Shown one piece after another: positions 62,357 to 64,000 of a stretch of 64,000 nt of DNA. This DNA comes from Congregicoccus sp964517665 (lineage in GTDB: Bacteria; Verrucomicrobiota; Verrucomicrobiia; Opitutales; Opitutaceae): contig CAZFCY010000002.1 in assembly GCA_964517665.1 (NCBI GenBank), positions 1-64,000 of the forward strand. Reading direction: 5' to 3'. The notes beneath the pieces were generated by a model. The model saw only the letters and a list, made by a program, of their open reading frames with translations, was not told the origin of the DNA and made no database searches. Numbering within the stretch: position 1 is the first letter of the stretch; each line of letters opens with the position of its first letter. The position numbers and the translations under genes were made by a program.

Positions 62357-62387
62357 AGACTAAATTTTCGCCGGTCCGGAGTGTCAA
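62357..62387 (-). promoter_or_regulatory. Possible sigma-70 promoter for nusA operon
   Basis: On the minus strand a perfect -35 hexamer TTGACA (62387-62382) is followed by weak -10 candidates: TTTAGT at 17-bp spacing or TAGTCT at 19-bp spacing. It lies between the DUF2851 stop and the leader hairpin, in AT-richer DNA. Confidence 0.4.
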
Positions 62388-62454
62388 GCCCGGTGCCCAA
62401 CACGGAACCGCGCGCCCGCGCCGGATCAAAAGAAACGCGACCGGCCTGTGGCCG

Positions 62455-63693
62455 CTACGGAGGCGTCGTCTCCCGTTGCAGTGCCTGCAACACGAGGCCG
62501 AACAATGCCTGCAACAACCCGTTCGTCAATCCGCCCCCCGCGCGCGGAGCGGCCAGTTGTCGCGCCACGGTTCGCAGGGCGTCCGGCATGTCGCCCGGAT
62601 ACCAGATGCGCCAGTGCGTCCACGCGGCCTCGCGCGGGCCGGTCGCTCCAAGACAAGGCAGGACGAGATCGATGATGAGCGTGTCGACGCGCGTGCCGCC
62701 GATCGCTTCCCCGAAAAGCTCCCGCACGAGGCGCGCGCGCAGCTCCTTCGTGCCATTCGCCTTCCGCTCTCCAGTGGGCGGAACGATTCCGTTCTCCGGC
62801 AGCTCGCGCAAAACAAGCGCCGCCAGGCGCTCCGGCCAGTCGGGAACGCGCGCCGCCCAATCCGCGTACTGCTCGAGGCGACGGCGTGGATGATTGGCCG
62901 GCCGCACGCCGCGCGTGGTCCAGACTTCCGCCGCGGTCGCGAGCGCTTCGTCGATCGTCACGCGGCCCGCGCGCCAGGCATCCCAGCCAAACCGTGACGC
63001 GACGCGCGCCATCGGCGCGCGGTTCTGTCGGTAACCGAGGATCTCGAGCGCGGTGTGATGACACGCCCCGGTCCACCCCAGCCGTTCGATGCGCAGGCGC
63101 GCGAAACGCGTCTTCTCCCGCCAGCGCCGCTCCATGCTCGCGACGATCGCGGCGCGGCGCGGCGCCTCTTCCATCGCCAGCAGCCCCTCCAAAAGCGGAA
63201 GCGGATCCCGACCGGCCAGCGCGGCGACCGCTTCGTCTTCCGCATAGGCCTCCAGATCCTGCCAGAGCAGATCGATGAGAACGAGCGTTGGAATCGTCCG
63301 CCCGGCGGAGGTCGATGCCGGCTTCCTTCCCTGGTCCGGCGGGAAAAGCACGACGTGCAGCACGACATCGTCGTAGGCGCGATCCCGATCGTGATGATGC
63401 TGCGCCCACGCCTCCGCGTGAAAATGCACCTCGACGGCGCCCGCCACCGCGCGGCCGCCGATTTGCAGGCGCGCGTCGTGAAAATCCGGCCCCGAAAGCC
63501 GGTTCCAGCGTCCCGGCGAGCGCACCACGACCGCCTCCCCGTCGGTCGTCCGGGCGTTGCGCGCCGCGAACTGTTGCCGCAGCCAGATCTTCTGCAGCAG
63601 CACCTCGCTGACGTGAAACGCGCCGTACAATCCCTGAAACTCCGCAATCCCGCCGGGGCTCTCGAGAAGAGGGTTGTCGATCGTGTCGCTCAC
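62455..63693 (-). CDS. DUF2851 family protein
   Basis: Protein of about 412 residues, function unknown. The family's opening is seen in FHVSEVLLQKIWLRQQF, followed by SPGRWNRLSGPDFHDARLQI, VEVHFHAEAWAQHHHDRDRA, VVLHVVLFP and a helical C-terminal half ending in LFGLVLQALQRE. The conserved acidic and His residues in PDFHDA and VEVHFHAEAW suggest a nuclease-like or metal site, but this is not established. I use GTG 63693; the frame can be extended to a TTG at 63747. It is upstream of nusA on the same strand. Confidence 0.85.
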   Translation of the reverse strand: MSDTIDNPLLESPGGIAEFQGLYGAFHVSEVLLQKIWLRQQFAARNARTTDGEAVVVRSPGRWNRLSGPDFHDARLQIGGRAVAGAVEVHFHAEAWAQHHHDRDRAYDDVVLHVVLFPPDQGRKPASTSAGRTIPTLVLIDLLWQDLEAYAEDEAVAALAGRDPLPLLEGLLAMEEAPRRAAIVASMERRWREKTRFARLRIERLGWTGACHHTALEILGYRQNRAPMARVASRFGWDAWRAGRVTIDEALATAAEVWTTRGVRPANHPRRRLEQYADWAARVPDWPERLAALVLRELPENGIVPPTGERKANGTKELRARLVRELFGEAIGGTRVDTLIIDLVLPCLGATGPREAAWTHWRIWYPGDMPDALRTVARQLAAPRAGGGLTNGLLQALFGLVLQALQRETTPP

Positions 63694-64000
63694 GCCGATC
63701 GCCCAGAAAATCGATTGCGGATTTTCACGCGAGCCGATTTCGCGCAACTGGAGCGATGCGCCGGGGCTGATTCATGCTGTCTCTGAAATCCAAGAGCCCG
63801 GAGTTCCACAACGAATCAGCCCTGACAAAGCGCAAGCCCGGGCAGCGCGCACGGAACTTCCCGCCGCGCTCGTGCTCTCAAGCCCGCTGATGAATCCGAC
63901 TCCATCGTTACCGCTTCGCGGCGGCGCGCTCCGTTGTTGTTGCACCGATGTCCTCTTTGGCTCACCGATGTCTTTCTTGAACGTGCACACGTCGCGCCCA
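63694..64000. other. Terminal intergenic stretch, no recognised gene
   Basis: A 72-codon minus-strand frame (63772-63990) is open but has no recognisable motif. A tandem repeat of the core CACCGATGTC occurs twice 20 bp apart (63943 and 63963) near the window edge. No tRNA or rRNA seen. Confidence 0.4.

Noticed and set aside
1..64000. CRISPR arrays, insertion sequences, tRNA, rRNA
   Set aside because: No regularly spaced repeats, transposase motifs, or cloverleaf or rRNA sequence were recognised. Absence of tRNA is from reading only; a covariance-model scan would be decisive.

Overview
The window is about 64 kb of GC-rich bacterial chromosome, probably from a Verrucomicrobium of the Opitutaceae type (inference). 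The reasons are very large SusC-like TonB receptors without SusD partners, a planctomycete/verrucomicrobial DUF1592-DUF1552 cytochrome pair, many plant-polysaccharide hydrolases, and start codons with poor Shine-Dalgarno sequences. It contains two short N-runs, both of which look like artificial scaffold joins. I see no rRNA, tRNA, CRISPR array, insertion sequence or prophage.

Layout. 1-2.4 kb: the 3' end of thrS, a PIN-TRAM membrane protein, a 41-residue membrane peptide and an EVE-domain protein. 2.4-18.6 kb: a secreted SMP-30 lactonase and, divergent from it, a tightly packed plus-strand operon. This operon encodes a D-apiose dehydrogenase-like oxidoreductase, a ribose-type ABC importer, a GH2 beta-mannosidase-like enzyme, a D-apionate lactonase-like protein, a GH140 apiosidase-like enzyme, and a CUT1 binding protein with two permeases. 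18.6-26.2 kb (minus): rhamnose mutarotase, GH16, a secreted TIM-barrel hydrolase, a LacI regulator and a TonB receptor. 26.6-34.5 kb (plus): a TIM-barrel sugar isomerase, a GH78 alpha-L-rhamnosidase and the DUF1592/DUF1552 pair. 34.5-42.3 kb (minus): TonB receptor, dgoD, dgoK, KDPGal aldolase and MFS transporter, a complete galactonate route. 42.9-48.4 kb: GH29 alpha-L-fucosidase, a XylR-type regulator, a D-apionate oxidoisomerase-like protein, an XRE-cupin regulator and a TIM-barrel protein that fits 3-oxo-isoapionate decarboxylase. 48.6-51.4 kb: KorAB. 51.5-63.7 kb (minus): a helical-repeat membrane protein, then nadK, tlyA, ribF, truB, nrnA, rbfA, infB, nusA and a DUF2851 gene.

How it works together (inference). 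Apiose, rhamnose, fucose and galactose/galacturonic acid are all sugars of rhamnogalacturonan II and related pectins, so the accessory part reads as a pectin-utilisation region. The apiose route can be followed almost end to end: GH140 releases apiose, the ABC system imports it, the dehydrogenase and lactonase give D-apionate, and the 46-48 kb cluster could carry it through 3-oxo-isoapionate to L-erythrulose.

The most interesting signal is a recurrent palindrome, consensus ATTGCRTNNNAYGCAAT. It occurs at seven intergenic positions, in front of both apiose clusters, both TonB receptor genes, the TIM-barrel hydrolase, the fucosidase/XylR pair and the cytochrome pair. It suggests one regulon for pectin-sugar use, with the XRE-cupin protein, whose own gene carries a copy, as the leading candidate regulator.
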